From Gemmatimonadaceae bacterium (lineage in GTDB: Bacteria; Gemmatimonadota; Gemmatimonadetes; Gemmatimonadales; Gemmatimonadaceae), in contig JACDDZ010000065.1 in the NCBI GenBank assembly GCA_013816695.1, positions 1 to 8,176 of the forward strand: a DNA stretch of 8,176 nucleotides, given 5' to 3'. The notes below the pieces were generated by a model, which was not told where the DNA came from, searched no databases, and saw only the letters and a program-made list of their open reading frames with translations. Position numbers and translations under genes: made by a program. Below are positions 6,012-8,176 of the stretch, piece after piece; the stretch's first letter is position 1, and each line of letters begins with the position of its first letter.

Positions 6012-8176
6012 ATGCATATTCAGACCGTTGTCAGATCGATTTTAGCTGTACTTGCCGTCACGATGGTCTCCACTGCGTACGGCCAGAACCGTCCGACCGC
6101 AGCGCAAGCCGAACAGATCGCACAGACAAATCCGGCCGTCGTTGAACAGCTACGGCAGAAAATCATGACGAGCGGGCTGACGCCGGATCAGGTCCGAGCG
6201 CGGCTGAGGGCCGAAGGATACGACGAAACCCTTTTGGATACCTACCTGTCATCGGGGTCCGCAAGGCCGGACTCCACCCTGAGTGAAAACGTTTTCGCTG
6301 CCGTTCAGAAACTGGGAATCGCAGATACCACTGAGGTCAACTTTCTGCGCTGCGGCATCCAGCCCGATACGGTTTCAGCTGTCTCGCTGAATGTTGATAG
6401 CGTTGGAGCACAAAGAGGCGATTCAGCGCTGCCAAGAGGGCTGATTGAGAGCCGCAAACGTGTGGCTTATTCACGCTGTCTTGCCCGGCTGGATTCAGCC
6501 AACAATGGTCTCCTTTCACGCAAAGCGGCCACCGACAGCGGGTTCGTAATTTTTGGTCTTGAATTTTTTCGCAATCAAACGACTGCATTCGACGCAAACC
6601 TTTCGGGGCCGGTAGACCCTAGCTATCGAGTTGGCCCTGGCGATCGACTTGTGCTGGTTTTGACAGGTGATGTAGAACAGTCCTACTCGCTCGATGTAAC
6701 ACGTGAAGGCTTTCTTGTAGTTCCTCGGGTTGGCCAGCTATGGGTAAACAACCTGACCCTGGCAGAACTGGAGAATATTCTGTATGCGCGACTCGGAAGA
6801 GTTTACTCTGGAGCACGGCGCGGTCCGGGAGCCACGCTCCGTTTTTCGATAACACCGGCCAAGCTGCGCTCCAATCAGATTTTCGTAATGGGGGAGGCGC
6901 TTCAGCCTGGCAGCTATCGAGTTTCAGCTGCAGGTACCGCGTTGACTGCTCTTTATGCCGCTCGTGGTCCGAACGACAACGGCAGTCTTCGTCAAATCGA
7001 AATCCGGCGAGGGTCGGCCCGCGTGGATGTGCTGGACGTTTATGACTACTTATTAAAGGGCAACGCCGAGCATGACGTTCGAATGCTCAGCAGCGATCGA
7101 ATTTTTATCCCGCCACATGGGCCGCGGGTTCGCATTGTCGGTGAAGTAATGCGTCCCGCCACGTACGAGTTAAAGCCCGGGGAGACGCTCGCCGACGCTT
7201 TGCGTTTTGCCGGCGGATTTACACCCAGCGCCTCACGCCAAAGAGTCCAGATCGAACGGATTCTCGGACCAGGGGAGCGAGTTGCTGGTGGACGCGACAG
7301 GGTTGTGACAGAAGTTGTGTCAGACGAGCTGGAAACCGGAACTGGCCCATCGGTGAGCATGCGGGCCGGCGACGTCGTGCGTGTGTTTCCCGTTAGCACT
7401 CGAATTCGAAACCGCATTGCGGTCCTCGGGAACGTGTGGTCTCCGGGGGCCCAGGGAATAACTCCTGGCATGACGGTTTCGGGAGCTCTCAAATTAGCTG
7501 GAGGAGTGAAACCGGACACTTATCTTGGACGTGTTCTGGTGTCCCGACTGATGCCGGACTCAACGAGACGCCAGCTGCGGGCAGTCCTAAGTGATGTGGC
7601 GGGGACTGTAGTCAATGATTTCGTAGTGCAGGAAGATGATGAGGTCATCGTTTATTCCACAACGACCTTCCGACCGCCCCGCTACGTCGCAATCAGCGGG
7701 GCAGTAAACAAGGGCGGCCAGTTCCCTTTCCGCGAAGGTCTCACAGTAAGAGACCTCGTCTTAATGGCGGGAGGCCTCCAACAGAGTGCCTCACTTCACG
7801 AAGCCGAAATCGCGCGTCTTCCAGATACACGATTGGGCGGAGTTACGGCGAGAACCTTTCGCATTCCTCTGGACTCCAGCTTTCTCTTCGAGAGAGGGCC
7901 GGATGGCAGATACTTTGGGCCTCCTGGATTACCAGCGCCCGTCGGGCCATCACCCGACGTTGTACTCCAGCCATACGACAATGTGCTTTTGTTGCGGCAA
8001 CCCGGCTGGGAGCTTCAGCGTCAGGTTTATGTTGGCGGAGAAGTCCTCTATCCTGGAAAGTATTCACTGAAGACCAAAACCGAGCGCCTCTCCGACATTA
8101 TCAAACGTGCCGGAGGAATCACCTCTGAAGGTTATGCGAACGGAGTGGTTTTCTATCGAAAAGAAGAGAATACAGG
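6012..8176 (+). CDS. Polysaccharide export protein with Poly_export domain and five SLBB modules, 3' end missing
   Basis: The frame stays open for 721 codons and leaves the window without a stop. A signal peptide spans residues 1 to about 24 (ending AYG-Q) with no lipobox, unlike the lipoprotein Wza. Residues 30-80 form a helical region with TPDQVRARLRAEGY (57-70), and 80-200 are of unclear fold with the only two cysteines (113, 156). The Poly_export domain begins at YRVGPGDRLVLVLTG (205-219) and runs to about 282. SLBB modules then lie near 288-332, 372-417, 468-513, 557-603 and 671-716. After each of the first four comes a short strand with Asp (SDRIFI, GDVVRV, DDEVIV, YDNVLL). Proteins of this group form or gate the periplasmic and outer-membrane channel for capsule or exopolysaccharide. 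The start is ATG 6012: no in-frame start codon occurs in about 70 bases upstream and it begins the signal peptide, though no clear ribosome binding site is visible. Confidence 0.88.
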   Translation, partial: MHIQTVVRSILAVLAVTMVSTAYGQNRPTAAQAEQIAQTNPAVVEQLRQKIMTSGLTPDQVRARLRAEGYDETLLDTYLSSGSARPDSTLSENVFAAVQKLGIADTTEVNFLRCGIQPDTVSAVSLNVDSVGAQRGDSALPRGLIESRKRVAYSRCLARLDSANNGLLSRKAATDSGFVIFGLEFFRNQTTAFDANLSGPVDPSYRVGPGDRLVLVLTGDVEQSYSLDVTREGFLVVPRVGQLWVNNLTLAELENILYARLGRVYSGARRGPGATLRFSITPAKLRSNQIFVMGEALQPGSYRVSAAGTALTALYAARGPNDNGSLRQIEIRRGSARVDVLDVYDYLLKGNAEHDVRMLSSDRIFIPPHGPRVRIVGEVMRPATYELKPGETLADALRFAGGFTPSASRQRVQIERILGPGERVAGGRDRVVTEVVSDELETGTGPSVSMRAGDVVRVFPVSTRIRNRIAVLGNVWSPGAQGITPGMTVSGALKLAGGVKPDTYLGRVLVSRLMPDSTRRQLRAVLSDVAGTVVNDFVVQEDDEVIVYSTTTFRPPRYVAISGAVNKGGQFPFREGLTVRDLVLMAGGLQQSASLHEAEIARLPDTRLGGVTARTFRIPLDSSFLFERGPDGRYFGPPGLPAPVGPSPDVVLQPYDNVLLLRQPGWELQRQVYVGGEVLYPGKYSLKTKTERLSDIIKRAGGITSEGYANGVVFYRKEENT
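6873..8159 (+). repeat. Five diverged SLBB repeat units inside the exporter gene
   Basis: Each unit reads roughly as beta strand, Gly-x-Val, Pro-Gly-x-Tyr, then Leu-x-(3)-Leu-x-x-Ala-Gly-Gly. Approximate positions and marker residues are 6873-7007 (VMGEALQPGSY, TALYAARG), 7125-7262 (IVGEVMRPATY, DALRFAGGF), 7413-7550 (VLGNVWSPGA, GALKLAGGV), 7680-7820 (ISGAVNKGGQF, DLVLMAGGL) and 8022-8159 (VGGEVLYPGKY, DIIKRAGGI). Spacing between unit starts is 84 to 114 codons. The units are clearly related in protein but not in DNA, so they are old duplications. More units may lie past the edge. Confidence 0.8.

Noticed and set aside
7046..7519. Minus-strand open frame of 157 codons inside the exporter gene
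   Set aside because: It lies opposite two clear SLBB modules, has a low-complexity Ser/Thr/Pro/Arg composition and no family resemblance.
7786..8070. Plus-strand open frame of 94 codons with a His/Cys-containing tail
   Set aside because: It is out of frame with the SLBB gene, which is continuous across it with recognisable modules on both sides; no independent start signal is seen.

Overview
The window looks like chromosomal DNA from a Gram-negative, LPS-making bacterium, most likely a member of the Gemmatimonadota. The evidence is an outer-membrane lipid-transport (Mla) operon, a heptose kinase for LPS core, an outer-membrane beta-barrel of the Wzi type and a polysaccharide exporter. The phylum call rests on my recollection that the N-terminal helical motif of the exporter (TPDQVRARLRAEGY) and this mlaE-mlaF-mlaD order are typical of that phylum; it is an inference, not a measurement. 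Nearly everything is coding, and every recognisable gene concerns the cell envelope.

Layout. Positions 1-1834, minus strand: an mlaE-mlaF-mlaD operon (permease, ATPase, MCE substrate-binding protein; mlaD runs off the left edge). A 92-base divergent intergenic region follows (1835-1926). Positions 1927-5792, plus strand: a tight four-gene run of heptose-7-phosphate kinase, DUF2279/YfiM-like exported protein, Wzi-like outer-membrane barrel and DUF983 zinc-ribbon membrane protein. Two of its junctions are 4-base TTGA stop/start overlaps and the third is a 4-base gap. Then come a CAU-anticodon tRNA at 5818-5891 with its own likely promoter, a 120-base spacer, and from 6012 to the right edge a large open frame with no stop (at least 721 codons). 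That frame encodes a secreted polysaccharide export protein with five SLBB modules.

How the genes fit together. MlaEFD moves phospholipid between the inner and outer membranes, and the heptose kinase makes a precursor for LPS inner core. The Wzi-like barrel and the SLBB exporter fit surface polysaccharide attachment and export. The DUF2279 and DUF983 proteins have no established function, but their coupling to the kinase and barrel genes suggests envelope roles. The right edge probably opens into an exopolysaccharide or capsule cluster.

The main unusual points are heavy use of TTG start codons (five of eight genes), repeated 4-base TTGA gene overlaps, a five-SLBB exporter without a lipobox, and a tRNA at the boundary of the polysaccharide genes. 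I see no transposase, integrase, CRISPR array, toxin-antitoxin or phage-defence gene, and no clear sign of a wholly new system.
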